Source: Prevotella sp. | Lineage (GTDB): Bacteria; Bacteroidota; Bacteroidia; Bacteroidales; Bacteroidaceae | Length of the DNA stretch: 41,748 bases | Reading direction: 5' to 3' | NCBI GenBank assembly: GCA_017940545.1 | Contig: JAGAYI010000023.1 | Coordinates: forward strand, 1 to 41,748 | In this document: positions 34,290 through 41,694 of the stretch, piece by piece | How positions within the stretch are numbered: position 1 is the stretch's first letter | Layout: each line of letters begins with the position of its first letter | Program-made: the position numbers and the translations under genes | The notes under the pieces: model-generated | Told to the model about the DNA's origin: nothing | What the model saw: the letters and a program-made list of their open reading frames with translations, nothing else | The model's database searches: none

Positions 34290-34811
34290 ATGCCTTATTC
34301 CTACTTTTTTGTGTTATGTCTTACCTTTTGGACTGTCGGAGCTACGGCACAGGAAACCAGGGACGTGAAGCGTAGTACAGACGGCAGTGAAACTCCTTTG
34401 CCTGCCGATTCGCTCGGATTCTCAGACCCCTCCATACGCAAGAATTTTGAGGAGTGGCTCAGCCGTATGCCATCTACGGTAGCACCAAATCCCAATGACA
34501 TTCTGGCACCTGTGGAACCTGACTTCTTGAGCAAGGTTGCCCTGAAGGATGAACCAGATTTCCCTGAAATTAACTGGAAGGATGTCTTGAGTTCTTCTCA
34601 TTGTGATGCTGACCTGCAGTACTGGAGCAAATGGCTGGAACGCCGACGCAAGGAGCAGCAGCGGGAGGGGGGAGCCATGACTATCGGGGCCGATGTCTTC
34701 TCCTTGGTCGGTTTCTTGGTCAGTAAGCTTTTCTCCCGAAAGGCATCCAGCCATAAGACGAAGGCTCAGAGGCACCGTGAGAGGTTGGAGAAGATTCTGG
34801 AAGATTATTAG
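34290..34811 (+). CDS. Secreted or membrane-linked protein of unknown function
   Basis: 173 residues. A signal peptide (MPYSYFFVLCLTFWTVGATA) is followed by an acidic, Pro-rich middle and a basic C-terminus with one moderately hydrophobic stretch (DVFSLVGFLVSKLF) and then KTKAQRHRERLEK. I recognise no family. It is co-transcribed with the winged-helix gene and ends before the terminator at 34820-34856. Confidence 0.65.
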   Translation: MPYSYFFVLCLTFWTVGATAQETRDVKRSTDGSETPLPADSLGFSDPSIRKNFEEWLSRMPSTVAPNPNDILAPVEPDFLSKVALKDEPDFPEINWKDVLSSSHCDADLQYWSKWLERRRKEQQREGGAMTIGADVFSLVGFLVSKLFSRKASSHKTKAQRHRERLEKILEDY

Positions 34812-34819
34812 CATGACGA

Positions 34820-34856
34820 AAAAGGCTGTCCGTAGTATAACAGTGGACAGCCTTTT
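34820..34856. terminator. Bidirectional terminator between the secreted protein gene and rpiB
   Basis: AAAAGGCTGTCC and GGACAGCCTTTT are exact complements with a 13-base loop, between two convergent genes. Confidence 0.85.
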
Positions 34857-34878
34857 ATCATGAGTGATAAAGATGAAT

Positions 34879-35322
34879 TTACTTTTGTACGGGAATCTTA
34901 TCGACGCGTTTCTGATGGCGGCCACCCTCGAAGGTGGCGGTGAAGAACTCGTCCATAATTTTCTCGGCAGTCTTGTTGTCGATGAAGCGACCGGGCATGA
35001 CGAGCACGTTGGCATCGTTGTGCTGACGAATGAGATGGGCAATCTCGGGAATCCAGCACAGTCCGGCACGCACGCCCTGGTGTTTGTTCAGGGTGATGGC
35101 AATGCCTTCGCCGCTGCCGCAGATGCCTATGCCGGGATAAACCTCGCCGCTCTCGATGCCCTCAGCCAATGCGTGGCCGTAGTCAGGGTAGTCAACCGAT
35201 GCGTCGCTCCAGGTGCCGTAGTCCTTATAGGGGTAGCCATGCTTCTCCAAGTACTCCAGCACGAATTTCTTAAGGGCGTAGCCTGCGTGGTCACAGGCTA
35301 CGCCAACAGTTTTAACATCCAT
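34879..35322 (-). CDS. rpiB: Ribose-5-phosphate isomerase B
   Basis: 147 residues. VACDHAGYALK at the N-terminus and GICGSGEGIAI with the catalytic cysteine define the RpiB/LacAB family. It interconverts ribose-5-P and ribulose-5-P. Its ATG overlaps the tkt stop codon by one base (TAATG), so translation is coupled. Confidence 0.95.
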   Translation of the reverse strand: MDVKTVGVACDHAGYALKKFVLEYLEKHGYPYKDYGTWSDASVDYPDYGHALAEGIESGEVYPGIGICGSGEGIAITLNKHQGVRAGLCWIPEIAHLIRQHNDANVLVMPGRFIDNKTAEKIMDEFFTATFEGGRHQKRVDKIPVQK

Positions 35323-37334
35323 TATGCTAATAATTTTTTAACTTGCTCGTAAACATTCTGTCCGGTATATCCGAGTTTCTCGTCGAGCACCTTGTAAGGA
35401 GCTGAGAAGCCGAAGCTCTGCAGACCCCATACGCAGCCGTCGGCACCTACGAGACCCTCGAGGGTGACGGGCAGACCGGCGGTCATGCCAAACTTCTTCT
35501 TGCCACAGGGCAGCACGCTCTGCTGATACTCCACGGGCTGACTGCGGAACAGTCCCTCAGAGGGAACGCTCACCACGCGAACCTTTACGCCGTCCTCACG
35601 CAGCAGCTTGGCACCGGCCAGAAGCGTGGAAACCTCGGAACCGCTGGCCAGCAGGATGACGTCGTAGTCCTCGTCGCTTCCGGCTACGACGTAGGCACCC
35701 TTCTGGGTCTGGCTGTAGTCGTTGCCCTCGGGCAGCATGTCGATGTTCTGGCGCGAGAAGATGAGTGCCGTCGGTGTCTCGGTGTTCTCCATGGCCATGC
35801 GCCAGCAGACGGTCGTCTCCTCGGCATCGGCAGGACGTACGACGAGTACGGAGTTCTTGCCGTGGTGGTTCTTCAGCTTCTCCATGAGGCGAATCTGGGC
35901 TTCTTGCTCAACGGGCTCGTGCGTAGGACCGTCCTCACCTACGCGGAAGGCGTCGTGGGTCCAGATGAACTTCACGGGCAGTTCCATGAGGGCAGCCATG
36001 CGGACGGCGGGCTTCATGTAGTCAGAGAACACAAAGAACGTGCCGCAAGCGGGGATGACACCACCGTGCAGCGCCATGCCGATGCAGCAGCAGGCCATGG
36101 TGAGCTCGGCCACACCAGCCTGGAAGAAGGCACCGCTGAAGTCGCCCTTCACCAGGTTGTGAGTCTTCTTCAGGAAACCGTCAGTCTTGTCAGAGTTGCT
36201 CAGGTCGGCAGAAGCGCAAATCATGTTGGGCACCTGCTCAGCCAGCGCACCCAGTACGGTAGCCGATGCACCACGCGTAGCGGCACCGGCCTTCTGCTCC
36301 ACCTTCGACCAGTCGATGACGGGAGCCTTGCCTGAGAACCACTCCTCCATGAGCTTGGCCTGCTCGGGGTGACCCTTGGCCCACTCAGCCTTCTCGGCAT
36401 AGCGCTCGGCGCAAATCTTCTTCAGTTCCTCGGCACGCTTGGCATACAGTTCCTTCACTTCGGGGAAGATGACAAACGGATTTTCGGGGTCAGCACCCAA
36501 GTTCTTCATGGTCTGCACGAAGTTGTCGCCGCCGAGTGGAGCACCGTGCGTGGCGCAGTTGCTCTCGTAGCTTGAACCGTCAGCTTTGCGGGCACCCTTG
36601 CCCATGACGCAGTGGCCGATGATCAGCGAGGGGCGCTCTTTCTCGGCCTGTGCCTTCTTGATGGCCTCACGAATCTGGTCAACGTCGTTGCCGTCAATCT
36701 TCTGCACGTACCATCCCCAGGCCTCGTACTTCTTGGCAGTATCCTCAGAAGTTACCACCTCGGTCTTCGTAGAGAGCTGGATGTCGTTGGCATCGTAGAA
36801 CATGATGAGGTTGTCCAGTCCCAGGTTGCCGGCAATACGGCCTGCACCCTGCGAAATCTCCTCCTGTACGCCACCGTCAGAGATGTAGGCGTAGATGGTC
36901 TGGTTCATGACGTTGCCTAAGCGGGCCTTCAGGAACTTGGCGGCAATGGCGGCACCAACGGCGAAGGTGTGGCCCTGTCCCAGCGGACCTGAGGTGTTCT
37001 CAATGCCGCGCTCCAGCTCACGCTCGGGGTGGCCGGGGGTTACGGAGCCCCACTGGCGCAGGTTCTTCAGGTCCTCCAGGTCGTACTTGCCGATGAGGGC
37101 CAGCTGCGAGTAGAGCATGGGAGCCATGTGGCCGGGGTCGAGGAAGAAGCGGTCGCGTCCTTCCCATGTGGGGTTCTCGGGGTCATAGACCAGGAATTCG
37201 CTATAAAGCGTGTTAATGAAATCTGCACCGCCCATGGCACCTCCCGGGTGTCCGGACTTTGCTTTTTCAACCATAGCAGCAGCCAGGATACGAATGTTAT
37301 CCGCTGCACGATTCATAGTTTTGTTGTCGTTCAT
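35322..37334 (-). CDS. tkt: Transketolase
   Basis: 670 residues, the full length of the family. GHPGGAMGGAD and the ISDGGVQEEIS/YDANDIQLS stretch bind thiamine diphosphate; the pyrimidine domain has HDAFRVGEDGPTHEPVEQ. It moves two-carbon units in the non-oxidative pentose phosphate pathway, supplying erythrose-4-P for aromatic amino acids. It forms an operon with rpiB. A TAAATTTG element at 37383-37390 (- strand) may be its promoter, but no TTTG lies upstream. Confidence 0.96.
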   Translation of the reverse strand: MNDNKTMNRAADNIRILAAAMVEKAKSGHPGGAMGGADFINTLYSEFLVYDPENPTWEGRDRFFLDPGHMAPMLYSQLALIGKYDLEDLKNLRQWGSVTPGHPERELERGIENTSGPLGQGHTFAVGAAIAAKFLKARLGNVMNQTIYAYISDGGVQEEISQGAGRIAGNLGLDNLIMFYDANDIQLSTKTEVVTSEDTAKKYEAWGWYVQKIDGNDVDQIREAIKKAQAEKERPSLIIGHCVMGKGARKADGSSYESNCATHGAPLGGDNFVQTMKNLGADPENPFVIFPEVKELYAKRAEELKKICAERYAEKAEWAKGHPEQAKLMEEWFSGKAPVIDWSKVEQKAGAATRGASATVLGALAEQVPNMICASADLSNSDKTDGFLKKTHNLVKGDFSGAFFQAGVAELTMACCCIGMALHGGVIPACGTFFVFSDYMKPAVRMAALMELPVKFIWTHDAFRVGEDGPTHEPVEQEAQIRLMEKLKNHHGKNSVLVVRPADAEETTVCWRMAMENTETPTALIFSRQNIDMLPEGNDYSQTQKGAYVVAGSDEDYDVILLASGSEVSTLLAGAKLLREDGVKVRVVSVPSEGLFRSQPVEYQQSVLPCGKKKFGMTAGLPVTLEGLVGADGCVWGLQSFGFSAPYKVLDEKLGYTGQNVYEQVKKLLA

Positions 37335-37477
37335 AATAGTTAATAATAAAAAATATTTTTTTTGAATAGTTTAATCTTCCTGCAAATTTACTCATTTATT
37401 TTCATATTCCCATGATTTCTTTTGATTATTTAGCAAATTACTATGTAGTTTACGTCGTAAACATGCATGACGATTCC

Positions 37478-37636
37478 TTACTTTTCCCTTCTGTGTCTTT
37501 GCAAACGGCGTTTAAGCAGTCGTACAACGTCGTTGTACAGCTTGTCCGACGGATGCTTCAGCACATAGAGCAGGCGCTGATAAACTGGTGTGTCGATGAT
37601 GAATGCCTCTAACGGCTGTCGCAAAGTGTTTACCAT
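37478..37636 (-). pseudogene. Degenerate copy of the C39-HTH gene's middle part
   Basis: A 52-codon frame whose segment RQPLEAFIIDTPVYQRLLYV and then LKHPSDKL is close to QPLEASIIGTPVYQRLLYV plus LKHPSERL in the gene at 39715-40278. At DNA level, 37534-37623 matches about 40000-40080 with few changes. The copy begins where the C39 part of the longer protein ends; the helix-turn-helix is missing. It could be a remnant or a short separate reading frame. Confidence 0.65.
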
Positions 37637-37646
37637 GGAAAATTAT

Positions 37647-37718
37647 TTAATTAATCGGGGACTCAACATACATTTCAGCATATATTCCATGTGAAGTTGT
37701 CTGAGTCCCCTGATTCAT
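37647..37718 (-). CDS. Possible small peptide (23 aa)
   Basis: ATG at 37718 encodes a 23-residue peptide starting MNQGTQTTSHGIYAEMY. It overlaps the previous tiny frame by ATGA. An inverted repeat GGGGACTCA/TGAGTCCCC (37657-37665 and 37702-37710) lies inside it, and GAGTCCCC recurs near 37756. It may be a fragment of a decayed gene. Confidence 0.25.
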   Translation of the reverse strand: MNQGTQTTSHGIYAEMYVESPIN

Positions 37719-37769
37719 AGGTATTCAATTTCATTCAGAAAGAGGATCATTCGGAGTCCCCAATCTTCA

Positions 37770-37931
37770 TTAGTTTCTTAAAAAAACACAAGGGGGTGCC
37801 TCCTGTGTACACTCTTTAAGTCTGAAAAGTTGCAGATCAGCATCATAATTATATGACCGCAGAAAACTTTTTCGTGGAAACTCATGAGGAATCTTTATCC
37901 GCTCTATTGACATCGGGCTATTTCTCCTCAT
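37770..37931 (-). CDS. Possible small ORF (53 aa), uncertain
   Basis: From ATG 37931 a basic 53-residue frame, ending KECTQEAPPCVFLRN. It follows a third copy of the spacer found between the two tail-bearing genes, where a gene start would be expected. No domain, no signal peptide. It may be decayed sequence. Together with the fragments above, it accounts for the gap between tkt and the LRR gene. Confidence 0.3.
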   Translation of the reverse strand: MRRNSPMSIERIKIPHEFPRKSFLRSYNYDADLQLFRLKECTQEAPPCVFLRN

Positions 37932-37945
37932 ATATTGCCATACAC

Positions 37946-38070
37946 TGATATTTTTTACGTTTTTTTCTAAACTTCCCACTTTATTTCACCACATACTTCT
38001 TTCCGTTACGGATGTAGATGCCCCTCTGCGTAGGCAGGGCAGTCAGCTGACGGCCTTGCAGGTCGAAGTA
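37946..38070. repeat. 125-bp direct repeat, copy 1 (tail and 3' flank)
   Basis: Matches 38755-38879 with equal length and about ten differences by eye. It spans the last 30 or so codons of the LRR gene plus about 35 bases after its stop. Confidence 0.85.
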
Positions 38071-38742
38071 AATATTAGCGTTTTGTTCTGGGGTATTCTT
38101 TGATTCTATTTGATTTGGCCCTATACTTGTATGTGTCATTTCTACAATATGGGCAAAACGATTCCATCCTTCTGCAGACTTATATTTATCTATTGTTCCA
38201 GCCGGAACGTAAAGTATTGCGTCATCATAGGCGTTAGAGGAAAACATATTCTCCCCGATAGAGAACGGATTTTCAATATTAGATATGATAGTTTCAATGG
38301 AAGAATTATAAAAAGCCAATTCTCCAATGCCAGTCAAACTGGCTGGTAACGTAATTGACTTCAGGGAATAGCATTGTTTAAAAGCACATGTTCCAATGTA
38401 CGTTACCGAAGAAGGGATGATGACAGAACTGATTTCGGTTGATGTAAATGCATATTCACCAATTTCAGTAACAGGATGATACGTCCCCCAAGCAAAGACC
38501 TTGTCACGGATAATAATGTCCCCTGATGCTTCGGGATTACCTGGTATGGTGTTCTGTTCAACTTCCATTCCTTCAGAGCTCCACGTCTCAATATACTGAC
38601 CTTCTTTGACTTTTGCGGTTTTATTATCTACATCGACCGTATAGGTCACTCTTGTTTCAGAATCCCAATTTTCTACAATATAGATGCACATACCTTTCAT
38701 GGACATCAGTAGAAAGAATGTAAAAAATAATGCACGTTTCAT
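37981..38742 (-). CDS. BspA-like leucine-rich repeat secreted protein
   Basis: 253 residues. A signal peptide (MKRALFFTFFLLMSMKG) is followed by LRR_5 repeats such as IGEYAFTSTEISSVIIPSSV and TYIGTCAFKQCYSLKSITLP, the BspA type used in adhesion and interaction with host or other proteins. A short tail (YFDLQGRQL...RGIYIRNGKKYVVK) ends it. It starts 47 bases after the gene at 38790 and lacks its own clear promoter, so they are probably one operon. Confidence 0.85.
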   Translation of the reverse strand: MKRALFFTFFLLMSMKGMCIYIVENWDSETRVTYTVDVDNKTAKVKEGQYIETWSSEGMEVEQNTIPGNPEASGDIIIRDKVFAWGTYHPVTEIGEYAFTSTEISSVIIPSSVTYIGTCAFKQCYSLKSITLPASLTGIGELAFYNSSIETIISNIENPFSIGENMFSSNAYDDAILYVPAGTIDKYKSAEGWNRFAHIVEMTHTSIGPNQIESKNTPEQNANIYFDLQGRQLTALPTQRGIYIRNGKKYVVK

Positions 38743-38754
38743 CTTGGTTACTTT

Positions 38755-38879
38755 TGATATTTTTTACGATTTTTTCTAAACATCCCACTTTATTTCACCA
38801 CAAACTTCTTGCCGTCCCGGATGTAGATGCCCCTCTGCGTAGGCAGGGCAGTCAGTTGATGGCCTTGCAGGTCAAAGAA
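38755..38879. repeat. 125-bp direct repeat, copy 2
   Basis: Counterpart of 37946-38070, covering the tail codons and downstream spacer of the gene at 38790. Confidence 0.85.
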
Positions 38880-39572
38880 CTTGCCATCCTTTGCAGGCTG
38901 ACGCTCCACATGATTGATGAAAGTAGTCTCATCTTTGTAGTCGTAGATAACGGTATTCTGCCGCTTACACTGCATCAGCTTGCAAACGGCACCAACTCTT
39001 GCAACACCCAGAAGTCCCAACAAACCATATTTGGCAGAACCGACACCTTCTATCCAAAGGTCACCATAAACAACCTCGTCATAATACGTTTCGTTAGCAC
39101 ATAATTCACCAACACGGATACATTTGCGGAGTGTCTTATCAGCCGAGTTCTCCATGATTGTGTCAGACACGGACAGGACCACTAAGTCTGTTTGATTCCA
39201 ACTATATGTGTCTCCAACCTTCGTTGAGAAGTCCATTACTTTTACATTCTCTTGATGATTGTTCATGCTATATTGGAGAAAGATGGCTCCCTGGCTGTCC
39301 TGTCCGACATAGATTCCGCTAAACTCCATTTCCTCAGGTTCAGGCTGACCGTCTGACCAATCTTTACTATACAGCTTCTTGTAGGGGATTCCGTTAATGA
39401 TGGTGTTCCCCCTAAGTTCGTACATCTCATAGCGTATAGACGGCTGATAAGTACTGAGGACATATTGCATTGTCCACACTTTGCCTTCGTCAAGCAGGGA
39501 TTCGTACTGTAATTCCTGTGCCGAAACAGTAAACGGCAGCAGTGACATTAAGAATAACAAAATTTTCTTCAT
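38790..39572 (-). CDS. Secreted protein with C-terminal tail, function unknown
   Basis: 260 residues from the ATG at 39572 (MKKILLFLMSLLPFTVSAQE), a clear signal peptide; the open frame upstream contains the promoter and is not coding. The mature part is beta-rich with many aromatic residues and no domain I know. The tail FDLQGHQL...RGIYIRDGKKFVVK is nearly the same as that of the next gene. Promoter at 39596-39627. Prevotella genomes often hold families of such small exoproteins. Confidence 0.75.
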   Translation of the reverse strand: MKKILLFLMSLLPFTVSAQELQYESLLDEGKVWTMQYVLSTYQPSIRYEMYELRGNTIINGIPYKKLYSKDWSDGQPEPEEMEFSGIYVGQDSQGAIFLQYSMNNHQENVKVMDFSTKVGDTYSWNQTDLVVLSVSDTIMENSADKTLRKCIRVGELCANETYYDEVVYGDLWIEGVGSAKYGLLGLLGVARVGAVCKLMQCKRQNTVIYDYKDETTFINHVERQPAKDGKFFDLQGHQLTALPTQRGIYIRDGKKFVVK

Positions 39573-39595
39573 AAGCTTACTTTTGATATTTTTTG

Positions 39596-39627
39596 CAAAG
39601 TTAGCGTTTAAAAACGTGACGAACAAA
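39596..39627 (-). promoter_or_regulatory. Promoter of the two tail-bearing genes
   Basis: On the - strand: TTTG (39624-39627), 20-base spacer, TAACTTTG (39596-39603). Full consensus match, 24 bases before the ATG. Confidence 0.75.
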
Positions 39628-39714
39628 TTTTTCTTTAGGAAAAAATTAACAAAAAGTTAACAGCAACGGCGGACAGTTGATGATGAATGATGAGGTACCC
39701 TGCCCCAAATACAA

Positions 39715-40278
39715 CTATTTCTTTCCCTTGATTTCCCGGATCCTCTGGTCGAACTCCGCACCGTTACCGTGTTCCCGAAAGAACTTTGTGAGCATCCTGC
39801 GCCGGTTTACCGTTACGTAAGGCTGACTACGGCGTATGAGAGTTGCTATTTCCGACGGACGGAAATGCAGCCTGACGAGCAGGCATATCTGGTAGTCACT
39901 CCACTTTATGTTTGGGAAACAGTTATAGAGGGTGGAGCGGAACGTGGGCAATTGCTCATCCACCATGCGGATAAGGGCATCCCAGTCTTCATTCGTCAGC
40001 CTCTCCGACGGGTGCTTCAGCACATAGAGCAGGCGCTGATAAACTGGTGTCCCGATGATGGATGCCTCTAACGGCTGTTGCACGCCGATGGTATGCATGC
40101 CAATATGTTCGGCTGCCTCACTGATGCCCAACAGCGAAACGCCCTGTCGCGAGATAAAGCACTTCTCACGCATGTACTGTGAGGAATACCGCTGCCCATA
40201 GTATGCCGCCACCATGCGGAGACATGTCGGTCCGCAGTCCATGGCATCGTGCTGGGTGTAGAGGGGAACTAGATTCAT
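39715..40278 (-). CDS. Half C39 peptidase domain fused to a helix-turn-helix domain
   Basis: 187 residues. Residues 1-68 match the first half of a C39 bacteriocin-processing peptidase: QHDAMDCGPTCLRMVAAYYG with the catalytic Cys, then SRQGVSLLGISEAAEHIG. The second half, which normally holds the His and Asp, is missing. From about residue 70 another module follows, with LLVRLHFRPSEIATLIRRSQ, similar to the C-terminal DNA-binding domain of Prevotella/Bacteroides TPR regulators. It begins 14 bases after the TlpA gene stop. A protease role is unlikely as it stands; binding of a peptide coupled to DNA binding is a speculation. Confidence 0.75.
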   Translation of the reverse strand: MNLVPLYTQHDAMDCGPTCLRMVAAYYGQRYSSQYMREKCFISRQGVSLLGISEAAEHIGMHTIGVQQPLEASIIGTPVYQRLLYVLKHPSERLTNEDWDALIRMVDEQLPTFRSTLYNCFPNIKWSDYQICLLVRLHFRPSEIATLIRRSQPYVTVNRRRMLTKFFREHGNGAEFDQRIREIKGKK

Positions 40279-40292
40279 TGTTTTCCAAGTAT

Positions 40293-41456
40293 CTACTCCA
40301 ATAATTTAAGAACCAATGCTTCCTCTTTTCCTGTCATTTCATTAGTCATTGACACGATGGTTCCTGCTTTATCTATCAGTATGTACAAAGGAATTGCCTC
40401 CGCTTTATATACCTCTGACAGATCCTCGCCATCAGTTTTTGCAAGAACATTTACCCAAGGCAAGTGGTTATTGTCAACCGCTGTTTTATAATTGTCAAAT
40501 AATCTGTCACAACCTACACCAATAATCTCTAACCCTTTGTCTGCATATTTGGCATGTAATATCTTAAGTGCAGAGAAGCTCTTTATACATGGCACACACC
40601 AGCTTGCCCAGAAATCTAACAGAACAACTTTCTTCCCTCGAAAACTGCTGAGTTTCACTTCTTTACCGCTAAGCGACTTGCGTGTAAAATCATAAGGCTC
40701 TTGACCAACTTTCGGCTGATAGGTTGCCTTCATTCTTCGTATTTCGTCCTGCATGAGTTTGCATTCGGGCTTATTTCCTGCTTTTCTGGAAACCATTTCG
40801 GCAACAACAAATACTTCATCGGCATTTAAACTCTCATTCCCCAATAATTCATACACCAGAAGTGGAGCAATTCGTAATTCACTGTGACTTTTAATGAAAT
40901 CAAGTAGTGTCCGGACATTCTTTTGTTGCTGAATTTCCCGTTCTTTCATCAGAGTTCTAAATGCCATACTGATGCTATCCATTTTCTCAGCAGGTGGACC
41001 TGCTTGGATTTCCTTATTTATATTATTTAGGGATATCAGGAAGTCTTTTTGCGCAATTGTAAATATACTATCAGCATCCTGCATGTAGTGTCTATACAGT
41101 TTTATGTCTCCATCAATATTAGTTCCCTCTTGAGTATATTTCCAATCATCATTGGCATCCCAATGAAGTGTTGTCTCACCTTGTTCGACAAATGCATGAA
41201 TTGCAGGTAAATCAGAATAATATAATGTTACCATTGTCAACCTATCTGCTTCACCGCAAATCTCAAATATACCATTTACGATGCGAGCGGTATCCGCAAC
41301 CTTAAACCATTGTTCATCTTGCCATCGCATATAAGAATACTCCACGTATGCAGAATCATTAGCATGGTGAATAATGCCATGTATTTTGAAAGTGTTGGAT
41401 GCCACTGTGGTAAGACAACACATGAAGGTAATAATGATGAGTGTATTTTTTAGCAT
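40293..41456 (-). CDS. TlpA-like thioredoxin with DUF4369-type N-terminus
   Basis: 387 residues from the ATG at 41456, which gives a good signal peptide (MLKNTLIIITFMCCLTTVAS); the open frame up to 41519 overlaps the preceding ORF. The N-terminal 120 residues look like DUF4369, the middle is helical, and the C-terminal 140 form a TlpA/AhpC thioredoxin fold with FWASWCVPC (CxxC). It should act as a periplasmic disulfide reductase or oxidase. Base composition is more AT-rich than tkt or trp genes. Operon with the short lipoprotein and the C39-HTH gene. Confidence 0.88.
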   Translation of the reverse strand: MLKNTLIIITFMCCLTTVASNTFKIHGIIHHANDSAYVEYSYMRWQDEQWFKVADTARIVNGIFEICGEADRLTMVTLYYSDLPAIHAFVEQGETTLHWDANDDWKYTQEGTNIDGDIKLYRHYMQDADSIFTIAQKDFLISLNNINKEIQAGPPAEKMDSISMAFRTLMKEREIQQQKNVRTLLDFIKSHSELRIAPLLVYELLGNESLNADEVFVVAEMVSRKAGNKPECKLMQDEIRRMKATYQPKVGQEPYDFTRKSLSGKEVKLSSFRGKKVVLLDFWASWCVPCIKSFSALKILHAKYADKGLEIIGVGCDRLFDNYKTAVDNNHLPWVNVLAKTDGEDLSEVYKAEAIPLYILIDKAGTIVSMTNEMTGKEEALVLKLLE

Positions 41457-41460
41457 ATTT

Positions 41461-41604
41461 TTAAACTTCAGACAACAATACGGCAGCACTATCCGGACTG
41501 GCATCGGCCATGCTGTCAATGGCCGTCAGACGGGCATCGTACCGATGTCCGCAGGCACACAGCAGCACCAACAAAAGGCTGAATATGTAAACTACGCTTT
41601 TCAT
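41461..41604 (-). CDS. Short lipoprotein, probably the N-terminal remnant of a TPR regulator
   Basis: 47 residues: a lipoprotein signal (SLLLVLLCAC) and then RYDARLTAIDSMADASPDSA. The latter resembles the start of the membrane-bound tetratricopeptide regulators common in Bacteroidales, which run to 500 or more residues. Here a stop comes after 47. It has its own promoter (41613-41643) and is followed 4 bases later by the TlpA gene, so it may serve only as the translated leader of that operon. Confidence 0.65.
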   Translation of the reverse strand: MKSVVYIFSLLLVLLCACGHRYDARLTAIDSMADASPDSAAVLLSEV

Positions 41605-41612
41605 TCAGTGTG

Positions 41613-41643
41613 CAAAGGTACGAATAAGCGAGTACAATACAAA
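41613..41643 (-). promoter_or_regulatory. Promoter of the lipoprotein-TlpA-C39/HTH operon
   Basis: On the - strand: TTTG (41640-41643), 19-base spacer, TACCTTTG (41613-41620). It leaves only about 8 bases before the ATG at 41604. Confidence 0.75.
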
Positions 41644-41694
41644 ATAAATATTGGCTTTTCTGACTGCAAGACGACGCCTGCCGTTTAGAGTGTG

